The position numbers and the translations under genes are program-made. DNA of 64,000 nt from Paramacrobiotus metropolitanus (taxonomy: Eukaryota > Tardigrada > Eutardigrada > Parachela > Macrobiotidae), in NCBI RefSeq assembly GCF_019649055.1, contig NW_026570252.1, forward strand, positions 868,001 through 932,000. Direction: 5' to 3'. Shown in pieces: positions 32,338-42,022 of the stretch (positions within the stretch are counted from its first letter, which is position 1; the number at the start of each line of letters is the position of its first letter). The notes below the pieces were generated by a model, which was not told the origin of the DNA, made no database searches, and saw nothing but the letters and a program-made list of their open reading frames with translations.

Positions 32338-35076
32338 ATGGCACAAAAAGGTCAAGCCAACCGACGAGACCAGGGAACACTTCAAACGGACGTCGATCAG
32401 TCTACGGGCTATAACCCAAAGTGTCCGGACTGTTTACGGAATAATAGAAAAGTTGACAAAAAGTTTCCGTGTTACGCTTGCGTTCACAAGTTGGGTGACC
32501 CACACATCGTTTCACTCGTGGGACTTATGGAAGCTAAACGGGGGAACATGGACGTTTTTCGAAACCTCATCAGCGCGAGGAACTATGGCAGCATTCCAGT
32601 TGAAGAGCGGATGCTACTTGAGGATCGTTACCGGGAAGCGATCCAGAATCATGAAAGTGGCTGGGATGAGACTTTGGAGCCATTGAAATGCCCGCAAACG
32701 GATGCATACCGTAAGAAGTTCGAGGAGGACCAGGAGAAAATGCGACGGCAACAGCTGGAGGACGAACTCCGGGCAAAGATCAATGCGGCGAATCAAAAGG
32801 CGAGCGAACAGGCCGCAAGAGAGGCGCTGCCAAATCCGTCGAGTTCAACTGTACCGACAGCCAGCCTCAACGAAGAAGAAGCGCAACTTACACGTCAGTC
32901 TCTTATCATTCAGATTGACACTCTGACGAGTGATCCGGCCGCTATGCAACAGGAACTATTTGATGCGCTGTTGCGGGAGAAATTGAGACTGCAGAAGGGT
33001 TTCGCCCCAGCACCGTACATAAAGAAGGCAATTGAAGAGCGTATGGAAGACCTGCGCAAATCCCGCCAGAACGAGAGCAATGTTCTACAGGCGCTCAGAG
33101 GATTTAGACGAGATGACGTGTTTACACGACCCCGTTCACCGCCGCATAGAGAAAGGTCACGCGGACATTCACGTGAACACGAGCGGACTTCAGAAAGACG
33201 AAGCGAAAGGTCACGTGAACACTCCCGCGAAAGGACACGGGATTATCGTAGCGAAAGGTCACGCGAACGTTCCCACGACAGAGATTACCGTGGCGGAAGA
33301 GGATGGGTGCGCCATGGAAATGAGATAACGGAAACAAGCATTCAGCGGAAAATCGATACGGCAAAGATTTTGGCCGCGACAAGAGGACGTGAAGAGCAAC
33401 GGCGTGCGGAGACTTACCGCACAGAGCCTGAAAAGAAAGGTCATCAGGTGCCGTTGGAAGTTGGATTCCGTAACCGTAACGTTAGGATGTCAACACCTGA
33501 AAGGTCATGGGACAAAAGACGCGAACATACGCGAAATCGAACGCCAGACCCACAGGATAGACGATGGCAGGAAAGAGCCAAGTATTACGCGGGTTTTGAA
33601 TCTGGCGCGAGTAAAAGGTCATCAAGCGCGGAAAGGGAAGATTCACCCCCAAAATACCAAAGGATGGAATCAACGGTCCACGTGGTGGATCCAATCATTA
33701 GCACTGCACAAGAAGATGACCCAATGGAAGGAGCCAGTTCAGTCGCAGAAGTGTCCCAGAATGTGACCCATCGACGAAACGTAATTCTGGACAGCGACCC
33801 CCAACCGGCTACACCGGCGAGTAATGAACCGCCGCAGTTAGAATTAGGAGAACGGAGCGCACAAGAAAGTCAGCGCGCACCGGATGAACGTCGTGAAGCC
33901 GATCGACGAACGATTTCTAGGTTCAATAATCGACACCCGGACACGATCGACATGGTATACGATATGCGCGACACCGACGAACAAAAGACGGAAATTTGCC
34001 GATATATGGGGATTGAAGATGATTCGGCAGAGGCGAATAAGATTCACACGATTCTGAATCAGCTTCGCCAGTTTTTACTCGATTCTGGGTACGCGAGAGA
34101 GATTAAGAGGGGAGTGGAAGAAGGAACTTTTCGTCGACTATACATTCCTCGTGACTCTGCGCGAGATTGTTATCTCCCCATCCGACGAAATGGATTACAC
34201 AGTTTGCTGGATTTGAGCCTATTGGACGTGCCATTGGACACGACTGACCCAGTCGGGATGACACAATTTTATTACACAGACTATGATGAACGACAGGAAT
34301 ATGTGGCTCAGTTCGTCTTACGACACATAAATCCGGCCTTCAAGTTGCTTGCAGCTAGAGCATCCATCGGATTACAGGTGGATCCCACAGACCATGCCGC
34401 AAAAAGGATGGGGCAGAAGGTCTTCGCTGCGAGATTGGCACACTATAAAACACAGAACCAGTTGGTTTCCAACACAATGAAGGACGACATCCCGCCACTT
34501 TTCCGACCTCACGTGGTTAAGTTGGGAGAGCCTATGGAACATGTTGGAATAGCCCACACGGCTCGGAAGGCGTTGAAAAAGTGTAGGACACGAAGGGAAA
34601 AGGGAAATCTTACACAGCGCCATGCCTCCCAGGTCGAAGAGCGGATTAATAAGATCAAAGATACTATGGGAAGCGATTATGTTGAACCAGTGGACGGAGT
34701 AGACGTCTACATTAACGAATTTCTGGTGAATAAAGGCGACCGACGCCCAGAACGCGCCCCTAACCAGATAGGACGACGCGGCCTAAGAAACCAGCAACTC
34801 CGCGATAACCTCGCTGATGTGCAACGGCGACTGGCGGACGACCCTAATAACCGAAGACTGCGACTGGAAGAAAATGACGCACGCCACCGGGTAGAGGCGG
34901 TTAAACGCAGTCGCCAAGGGAAAGGTCGCGGTCAGCGAGAAGTTGACCCGGAAAAGGTCATAGCAGTTGATTCCACGGAACCAGTTGACCGAACGTCTGA
35001 CCGCAATCAACCAGAAAGTTCTAAGAAGCGCCCGCCGAGAGACGGCGAGGAGGGCGACTCAAATGAAATGGAATAG
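32338..35076 (+). CDS. Last extra ORF, 912 residues, zinc-binding motif and RS-like domain
   Basis: The N-terminus has CX2CX12CX2C (C29, C32, C45, C48), a possible zinc finger. Residues about 270-325 are an Arg/Ser/Glu-rich stretch (RSRGHSREHER, then repeated ERSRE units) like RS domains of splicing regulators. The C-terminal 150 residues are very basic and charged. No transmembrane segment is seen. An RNA-binding or RNA-export/splicing regulator would fit an element with spliced mRNAs, but this is inference and I recognise no homologue. The RS region is where three AAAGGTCAC motifs fall 40-60 bp apart, so the repeated amino acids partly reflect the DNA motif. Confidence 0.8.
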   Translation: MAQKGQANRRDQGTLQTDVDQSTGYNPKCPDCLRNNRKVDKKFPCYACVHKLGDPHIVSLVGLMEAKRGNMDVFRNLISARNYGSIPVEERMLLEDRYREAIQNHESGWDETLEPLKCPQTDAYRKKFEEDQEKMRRQQLEDELRAKINAANQKASEQAAREALPNPSSSTVPTASLNEEEAQLTRQSLIIQIDTLTSDPAAMQQELFDALLREKLRLQKGFAPAPYIKKAIEERMEDLRKSRQNESNVLQALRGFRRDDVFTRPRSPPHRERSRGHSREHERTSERRSERSREHSRERTRDYRSERSRERSHDRDYRGGRGWVRHGNEITETSIQRKIDTAKILAATRGREEQRRAETYRTEPEKKGHQVPLEVGFRNRNVRMSTPERSWDKRREHTRNRTPDPQDRRWQERAKYYAGFESGASKRSSSAEREDSPPKYQRMESTVHVVDPIISTAQEDDPMEGASSVAEVSQNVTHRRNVILDSDPQPATPASNEPPQLELGERSAQESQRAPDERREADRRTISRFNNRHPDTIDMVYDMRDTDEQKTEICRYMGIEDDSAEANKIHTILNQLRQFLLDSGYAREIKRGVEEGTFRRLYIPRDSARDCYLPIRRNGLHSLLDLSLLDVPLDTTDPVGMTQFYYTDYDERQEYVAQFVLRHINPAFKLLAARASIGLQVDPTDHAAKRMGQKVFAARLAHYKTQNQLVSNTMKDDIPPLFRPHVVKLGEPMEHVGIAHTARKALKKCRTRREKGNLTQRHASQVEERINKIKDTMGSDYVEPVDGVDVYINEFLVNKGDRRPERAPNQIGRRGLRNQQLRDNLADVQRRLADDPNNRRLRLEENDARHRVEAVKRSRQGKGRGQREVDPEKVIAVDSTEPVDRTSDRNQPESSKKRPPRDGEEGDSNEME

Positions 35077-35270
35077 TGCTGATCGTTAGGATCACACTAT
35101 TAAAAGGGGCGTCTACGGCAATCGTCGGTACGTCACAAGAATGAGAAATGAGAAATGGTGTTGTATAAGGGCGACGTGACATATTAACATTAACTGCATT
35201 TGTGTATTTGTTGTTTTCAGCGTTTATAGCACAGAATCGCAAAGGATAAAGAAATCATGTGGAGCAGCGA
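35077..35270 (+). promoter_or_regulatory. Post-ORF region with a third 3' splice-site-like sequence
   Basis: TTAAC boxes at about 35,183-35,192 are followed by TGTATTTGTTGTTTTCAG ending at 35,220. No ORF follows, so a spliced RNA beginning here would contain only the structured 3' region. Confidence 0.45.
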
Positions 35271-35732
35271 TTGGGGTTTAAATTGATTCGGTCTATTACG
35301 CCGGCCCCAAAGGAGTTGCTACGGCAGTCAGCCGGCTCTCCTCCTTAAGCGACTCAGTGTTATAAATTAGCAAGAGAAACTACGGTAATCAAGCCGGATC
35401 TCTTGAAGACGAAGATGGGCCATAAGCGGCGAAAAAGAGAAAGACAACAGGTGGAAATATTAATGGGGTTAAATTTGATTCGGTCCATTAGCCGGCCCCA
35501 TCAGAGACGCTACGGTGTACTATGCCGGCCACTCTCCTTAAGCGATTCAGTGTCAAAACTTAACGAGAGAAATAACGGTAATCAAGCCGGATCTCTCGTA
35601 CGGAAGCTGGGCCACAAGCGGCGAACAAGAGTAAAAGATTTAATGTGGAAGCGTCATGGGGTAAATTTAATGCGGTAGTTAGCCGGCCCCATCAGAGATG
35701 TTACGGTAAACTCTGCCGGCACTCTGGCCGCT
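35271..35732 (+). repeat. 193-bp tandem repeat made of hairpins with ACGG...GCCGG loops, 2.4 copies
   Basis: Units begin at about 35,272, 35,465 and 35,658 (partial). Each starts with a hairpin closed by TTGGGG/CCCCAA (35,271-35,310) or ATGGGG/CCCCAT (35,463-35,501 and 35,656-35,692). Next come hairpins around ACGG-N-GCCGG: AGGAG/CTCCT (35,311-35,342), AAGAGA/TCTCTT (35,372-35,404), AGAG/CTCT (about 35,503-35,535) and ACGAGAGA/TCTCTCGT (35,563-35,599). Stems change in compensating pairs while the loop core is kept. The loop also occurs in the 5' leader at 13,140-13,173. Confidence 0.85.
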
Positions 35733-35759
35733 CGAGGCATATTGAAGTGGGATGTGCGA

Positions 35760-36260
35760 CGGAAAGGTCAACTTAAAAGTTTTACCAGGGGGGCAAGCGA
35801 AGAAATGCTTGAAAGTCGGCAAAAATCGGCTAAGTTCCTCCATGACCTTTAATGGAAGTTTGAAGAAAAGTTGGATGACCCTTGGGATCATTACCGCCCA
35901 AGAGAGTCACCGTACCGGAATTCCAGTCGCATGACCTTTTGGGACCATTAACCCATAACGAGTCGCACATCTCAACGGATCATCTCAATAAAGGATGACC
36001 TTTATCAGGGAGGAAGCGAATTACGCTTGTCTACACGACGTCCCTCCATGACCTTTAACGGATCTCATTTTTAAGTCGTACAATTGATACGCACCATATT
36101 CCAAAGATGAAGCAGTATTTCTAAGTCGTACTTGATACGCACCTGATTCTCAAAGCGGATTGTGATGTAAGTCGCACTACGGATGCGCAGAATTGCTCAA
36201 CCGAGCGGAATGGGCCAAAGTGCGGAAAACGGTGGACAGGACCTGTGACCTTTACGAGTC
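35760..36260 (+). repeat. 3' noncoding cluster of TGACCTTT motifs and short repeats
   Basis: Five TGACCTTT copies lie at about 35,844, 35,931, 35,996, 36,048 and 36,245, with one AAAGGTCA at 35,763. A second repeated unit, AAGTCGTAC...GATACGCAC, occurs near 36,073 and 36,123 with a variant near 36,169; its CGT/ACG pair becomes GCA/TGC in the variant. As in the leader, the motif orientation is mostly TGACCTTT. Confidence 0.8.
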
Positions 36261-36520
36261 AGAAACGGAGGATCCTAGTCTACATTTGATTAATACTTTT
36301 GTTGATCTTATAACTGTTGATCTGTTTTTGTATTAGAATTGATATGGAATAGTATTTTAATACAGATCTCTTTATTTCACATTGTGCATTTGGAATTATG
36401 TGATTAAATGGATTAAGAGATTTGATGTTTTTGAGCACGCACAGACACCGGCGACCGTCGTTTTTCGTGGATTCGGGAGTTTGTCCAGCCTCAACGGAGC
36501 TCGGCATCCCCCCAGAGGCA

Positions 36521-36877
36521 TGTGAGACGAGGCTCACTAGCGTTCACGCCCGTGGCGCTAGGCGCTACGCCTTCGGATTACGGTCTGTGACGTGTCTCGC
36601 TCTGATTGGCTAGCTTGAGTTGTGTTAGTGGGCGCGGCTTAGCACGTGCTGCACAGTGTTACACACTGTTGAATTGGTTCTACGATTTACGATCGAGCTG
36701 TGCCGATCACTTGTTGATTTCTGGTCTCCAGACTTTCAATATTATTAAAAGTCAGCTATTAGCGGTGCGACGTTTCGCGATTCCGCGTAGTTCGCTATAC
36801 TTATCGCATAGCTCACTCCACGGGATAGATTCCGTTTCTGTCTCCGTATCTGGATCACAGTTGGATCTAGCATTAGA
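36521..36877 (+). repeat. 3' LTR of the giant element
   Basis: Identical by eye to the 5' LTR across 357 bp and followed by the target duplication AGGG (36,878-36,881). The bases just upstream (CCCCCCAGAGGCA) do not form the expected polypurine tract. Confidence 0.92.
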
Positions 36878-37388
36878 AGGGTAACAAAATTCTAAAAAGT
36901 TTAAATGCATTCAGATGTACCAAAAGTCTCATTATGGACCGATCTCTTTCAAATTTTGTGCGTAAATGCACATAACCATGAAGATCGTTTTGACACGGAT
37001 CCAGACTTCTGCGATTTTTTTCGAATTTTAAAATGAATTTTAAAATTTGTGAAATTCGTTTTAAAATTTGAAAAACATGTTAGAACAGTGTATCCGTGTC
37101 AAAACGATCTTCATGGTTATGTGCATTTACGTGCAAAGTTGTAAAGGGATTGGTCCATAATGAGACTTTTGGTACACCTGAATGCATTTAAACTTTTTGG
37201 AATTTTGTTACCCTCATAACTCCGCAACCGGATGTTGCGCGCGAAAACGGATTTCACGCCTATGTACACCAATCATTTCGCTACGCAATGTCAAAAAGCA
37301 ACCCAAAAAATGTTTGAAAGTGCGCGAAAGCGAATATTCCCGTCAGTGTACACGATTTTAGCGCCATGTACCGGGCCAAATCCCTTAA
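36878..37388. mobile_element. Right part of the split foldback element
   Basis: Contains the centre and the complete opposite arm of the palindrome that begins at 12,177. The block at about 37,195-37,250 is the inverse complement of 12,322-12,360 joined to 36,882-36,900. It ends with AAATCCCTTAA at 37,388. Confidence 0.75.
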
Positions 37389-37736
37389 TCGTGCCTCGTA
37401 GAATGTTATGATATCAGTTGGAATAACGTTTCACAAAACAGTAAAAATGCTATAAGAATTAAGAATGGATACTTCGGCTTTTCTCACAATTCGGTCACTT
37501 CAGGTAAACTTTTTCATACAGTGCTTCAGTCACCTGCTGTTAAAATTTCCTGACAAACAAAAATACCAGAAATGAATAGCCTTCATAGTAAAACCTTCGC
37601 CCGTGAATTTCCACAAACTTAAAAAAATCTCCACCTAAAAAAAAACGGAAGACAGGAACTGGACCGGGTGGAATGCAGAAGAACCGCTTCCACGTATAAA
37701 AGTTATTATAAAAATTTCATACTCCAACATTTTCCA
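37389..37736. other. Stretch without a supported gene
   Basis: AT-rich sequence between the foldback element and the F-box-family exon. Later exons of that minus-strand gene could lie here, but I cannot delimit any. Confidence 0.4.
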
Positions 37737-38591
37737 TTAATTTTTATTTTGACGACTACAGACCAGCAAGAAAAAACAAAAAGCTCGTTGTGTGATCAGC
37801 AGCTTTTCAGGTGGTAGGTGGTGTAAGTGACCGGTGATCAAAATATGAAACCGTATACGGTATTTAAAGCACCCGAAATATGAGAAAAATCGAACGATGT
37901 GACTACAGTTACGTACGAGCTGAATGGCCGATAATGGCAGCCGGTGTTTCTGCTGCAAGTACAAGAGAACCTCACTCAGCACAGCCAGTGGATACACGTG
38001 ACAATTCGGATCCATCTGCCGTGCAAAGGTGTCCCAGTGTCGCACCGTGGAACGGCGGACATGGTAGTCGGTCATCAGACAGCACGCAAGGATGACAAAA
38101 TAGTCGTGAGGGATCTTCCTTAGCTCCATGGTTGCTGGCGACAGCGGCAGGCGAATTTGCGAAAAGTGCAACAGTTCGCGGACGCTGCGCCCCATCTGCA
38201 CCTCGACCTCCACAAATCCGTAGTCCACGAGACGCTGGATCATCCCGGTCAGGAGACGGCCTCGGTACCAGGTCCAGGGATGACTGGGATGGGATCGCAT
38301 TAACGCCTCCACGGGAATACTGTTCGCTACCGGAGGTGCTTCGTCCGGGTGTTTCCGTTTGCCCGAGTGGATTTGGCGATGCCAGAAAGCGTCCTCCTTC
38401 ACGGCGGTGGAACAGTCGAAGGCGTGACCGTATTCTACGACCACCGAGTGTAGCCCGGGACAGTAAAGATTGACGATCAGTCCGTTCTCCACGATGTTAA
38501 CAACGGTGCCGTGGCACAGACGGCCGCGGTACATCACGTCCACCGCATTCCAGTTGTGCACCCACCGATCTTTCCTTCCATATAAATGCAT
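37737..38591 (-). CDS. F-box-family protein, first exon or single-exon form
   Basis: ATG at 38,591 opens 284 codons. The N-terminal part (DVMYRGRLCHGTVVNIV, then HPSHPWTWYRG) parallels exon 1 of the F-box gene at 6,146-9,784 (HPWRWY). It is followed by an F-box-like stretch (IPHDYFVILACCLM then STVRHWDTFARQM). After IQL, at about 37,918, a GTACGT donor is possible, and the remaining codons look less protein-like, so the true exon probably ends there. The role would be as for other F-box proteins; the substrate is unknown. Confidence 0.6.
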   Translation of the reverse strand: MHLYGRKDRWVHNWNAVDVMYRGRLCHGTVVNIVENGLIVNLYCPGLHSVVVEYGHAFDCSTAVKEDAFWHRQIHSGKRKHPDEAPPVANSIPVEALMRSHPSHPWTWYRGRLLTGMIQRLVDYGFVEVEVQMGRSVRELLHFSQIRLPLSPATMELRKIPHDYFVILACCLMTDYHVRRSTVRHWDTFARQMDPNCHVYPLAVLSEVLLYLQQKHRLPLSAIQLVRNCSHIVRFFSYFGCFKYRIRFHILITGHLHHLPPEKLLITQRAFCFFLLVCSRQNKN

Positions 38592-39445
38592 CCGCAGTTA
38601 CAATAGTAAGAAAGGTGGTACAAAACAGGCAGAAATCGGCCAGTCGATTTACGAATCAAAAACAGTACTCGTGACAGAGTCAACATAATTATTATGCAAC
38701 AGGAACACATTCAATGCACATGAATCGCTAGCAGTAATTTCGAAAACGACAGCCCTTGTTTGGGCAGTAGGCGTTAAAACGCGGAATCCACTTGTTTGTT
38801 CTAATTTTCACACAGCACCATACTACAAGCGATATAACTGCACTTTGCGATTGCTTTATTCAGATTTTTCAAACGGCTTATGAAAGCTCATCACCGACAC
38901 TTTATTTGCACTACACGAGTTACACACTGATAACACGGAGTAGCCGACTGTATCTCGGCGAGAGATGATAAGCATTTAAGGTGGGGATCAGATTATCGTG
39001 TTTGCTGGAGGATTTGTTCGGCCTAAATTATTCCTTAAACGCTGTTAGTGTATTACCAGCATTCTCTCGTTAGTTTCACAAGTTCAGTTTACTCATAATT
39101 GTGAGCATAGATGCCACGAGACGTTACGAACATCAGTCACTTGCTCGTTATTACGTTGATAATGTGAATACTGAACACGAACCAGCAGTTATGCACTTAT
39201 GCAACGTTATTCAGTCGTATTCCCTATACTCGTACACAAGCAGTATTGCTCGGTTATTTTGCGGTATAAAACCGATGGCCCGGAAGGAAATTGACACCGG
39301 TATTAACCCGTTGACGGGCAATGGTGTCTAGAGGCGACAAGGTGTGTTGGGATTTTTTCCCAGCGATCGGTAACAGTTAATCGTTAACTAATAAGCAATA
39401 AGGGACTTTAAAGCAGCTTATAAAAACGTGATTTGAACTTGTGCC
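38592..39445. other. Intergenic stretch without a supported gene
   Basis: Only short open frames are seen. It would contain the promoter of the minus-strand F-box-family gene. Confidence 0.4.
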
Positions 39446-40004
39446 TTAAGGGATTTGGCCCGGTACATAGCACCAAATTTGTATACATCCAAGGCAACTT
39501 TCGCTGTCGCGCACTCCCAAACACTTTTTTGCATTGCTTTATGCTATTTTGTAGCCAAAGGATTTGTATACATAAACGAAAAAACCGTTTGTGCGCGCAA
39601 CATCCGGTGCGGGAATTATTAGTGAAATAAAATTCCAAAAGTTTAAACGCGCGGAATTTTTGAAATTCATTTTAAAATTTGAAAAAAATGGTAGAAAGCT
39701 GGTTCGGTACCAAAACGATCTTCATAGTAATGTGCGTTTTCGTGCAGAATTTGAAGAGCATCGGTTCATAATGAAACTTTTGGTACACCTCCGCGCGTTT
39801 AACCTTTTGGGATTTTATTTCACTAATAACTCCCGAACCGGATATTGCGCGCCCAAACGGATTTCACGCCTACGTATACAAATCCTTTGGCTACAAAATG
39901 TCATAAAGCAATGCAAAAACGTGTTTAGGAGTGCGCGATGGCGTAAGTTCCCGTGTATCTATATGTGCCCGAATTTGGTACTATGTACCGGGCCAAATCC
40001 CTTG
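39446..40004. mobile_element. Second nearly complete copy of the TTAA foldback family
   Basis: Starts TTAAGGGATTTGGCCCGG at 39,446 and ends CCGGGCCAAATCCCTT at about 40,004, with internal inverted arms containing GCGCGCAACATCCGG and the matching CCGGATATTGCGCGC. The right TTAA has become TTGA. A further end fragment follows at about 40,010-40,050. Confidence 0.75.
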
Positions 40005-40060
40005 AGGGAAGTGGTCCGGTACATGGTACCAAATTCGTGTTCAGAGTACATGCACGAAAT

Positions 40061-40063
<3 letters not shown>

Positions 40064-40105
<42 letters not shown>
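40064..40105. repeat. (AT)n microsatellite
   Basis: An uninterrupted AT dinucleotide run of about 42 bp beside the foldback element. Confidence 0.95.
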
Positions 40106-40108
<3 letters not shown>

Positions 40109-41540
40109 TCTCTTATAAAATATCTTTTTAATATTTTATTTTTATTCCGCGCAATTTGCGCGGAGTCTGCTAGTGAGTGAAATAAAATCCAAAGTTTAAA
40201 CGGACGGAGGTGTAACGAGAGCCGCATTATGTGCAAGTGCTCTTAAAATTTTTCATACTGCAACACATCAGCATGAAGATCGTTTTTACACCGAAGCATG
40301 TAACCATCACTATTGTTAAATTTCAAAATTTGTTTAAACTTGGGGAAATTCGTTCTAAAATTTTAACAACATCATGGAAATTTGGTGTGGTGTACTACTG
40401 TCCATTTCAGCCAACTGGTCGCTGGGCCTCCGTATCGGAAGTTTGCTGATGGACTGCCGGTCGAAGGGCTAATAACATTTACTACGGAAGTACGGCTGCA
40501 TCCCATTTCACAACTGATTGCATAAGGACAGATGAGGATCAGAGCACGGCTGACGTGACCACGGTCAATAATACGCCAGTGAGCAATGGTTAACCTGATT
40601 GTTAAGAAGTCTCGAAGTAATCGAGTCGTACATCGTTGCGGGGTCACTGCACGGACAGACGAAACGATTCCTGCACGCATTCCCATCGTATCTTATACCG
40701 GGCATTATTAAGGATGTTTTGCGGTAAAAATCTGTTTCATTCCATACCTTGGTAAACATTCAACCCTGAAAACCCTGCCAAGCGTTTTGTAGAACAATTT
40801 GAGATTGTCCAGTCTGGACGAACCCAAATGCGAATACCGAATGTCGCATACGGATTTTATGGGCATGACTAAAAATATTTACCGATACCACAAACTGAGG
40901 GGAGGATTTCTGCCCAGTTCAAGCAATATCTGACATGATCCGCAAAGCAAAACCATCGCCAACAGATCCGCTATTTTGCTACAGAAAAGCTAAATCTATC
41001 AGGCCGTTAACATCTGCAGTTTCAACCGTGCACAAAAAGCATTCAAGGACACCAGTGGCTATGAATCTCGTAACTGGTCGACTCATTCTTTACGACGTGG
41101 AGGAATTACATTCGCGTCAGCCTTAGGACTGGTAGAAGAAGTCAACAGAGCACCAGGAAATGGAAGGAGCGATTGTTTGCAGAGATATCTGTACATCTCT
41201 TGCGCCAGGAGTACGGCGAAATTGTGCGTGCTGCCGTGGGACTGTCGACGTTTAGCTAGCGTTTGGGGGTTTGGAGGATGACCTTTGATCCATGGCCCAT
41301 GTTGTGCTTGTGCAACCCGCATCTGTGCATGCCAGTATGGTTATGCAATAAAACCTACCCTCATTGCGCTTAGGTTGTTGTTGTTCGGTATCGCTTTAGT
41401 GCAATAACGGAACTGGATGCCATTTTGTTATAATCATATCGATTTCGTGCCGTCGTCATTTATTATTGAGTCTTCCTCATGATCCAACACATGCCATTAA
41501 ATTCGTGGACATGATCTTACTTGCAGACATTGTTGCATTC
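40106..41540. other. Stretch without a supported gene
   Basis: Several open frames of 60-105 codons occur on both strands but show no domain, codon pattern or exon structure that I can defend. Confidence 0.4.
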
Positions 41541-41544
41541 TCGT

Positions 41545-41700
41545 ATTCCCAAACACTTTTTGGCATTATCTTACGGCATTTGTAGCCAAATGGTTTATAT
41601 ATACATTCTGCATTATTTTGTGTAGAAAATGTTTGGCGCACGATATCCGGTTGAGACGTTTTGGGCGAAATGAGATTTACCAGTCAGAGTTTCCGTTCGT
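41545..41700. mobile_element. Fragment of the TTAA foldback family
   Basis: Shares CCCAAACACTTTTTGGCATT, TTTGTAGCCAAATGG and a CCGGTTGAGACGTTTTG block with the complete copies, in the same order. Confidence 0.5.
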
Positions 41701-41832
41701 GTACAGGAATTTGGCATATATATAGGAACTTACAACGCTGTCGTAAGTATCGGCTGATTTGACGTTGGTTAGAAATCTTCAAAAGAACAGTTGTATGATA
41801 ATCAATTTTTACTTCCTTATTGACCGGAGCCT

Positions 41833-42022
41833 AGCAAAGGTCCTCTTATTCAGGTGAAATTAAAAATTGTGTGTCCGTCTGTGTGTCGGTTACGGAAGCA
41901 AAAAATGACGTCATATAAGGAATCCATACTTCCTTCCGTGCTTCCGATGTGATACTTCCGTAACCGACACACAGACAATTTCACAATTTTTAATTTCACC
42001 TGAATTAAAAGACCTTTGCTGC
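41833..42022. mobile_element. Short foldback MITE with long inverted repeats
   Basis: The arms are inverse complements for roughly 80 bp, beginning AAAGGTC and TTCAGGTGAAATTAAAAATT on the left and ending AATTTTTAATTTCACCTGAA...GACCTTTG on the right. It has no coding capacity. Confidence 0.75.

Noticed and set aside
14065-35076. AAAGGTCAC motifs as simple amino-acid repeats
   Set aside because: They occur in all frames, on both strands and in untranslated DNA, so a protein repeat cannot explain them.
27067-35076. Extra ORFs as an envelope gene
   Set aside because: Neither has a signal peptide, transmembrane segment or cysteine pattern of a surface protein.
35271-35732. CRISPR-like array
   Set aside because: Only 2.4 units of 193 bp with internal hairpins in an animal retroelement; no short repeat-spacer pattern.
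40064-40105. (AT)n run as a regulatory element
   Set aside because: Ordinary microsatellite beside a repeat; no further support.
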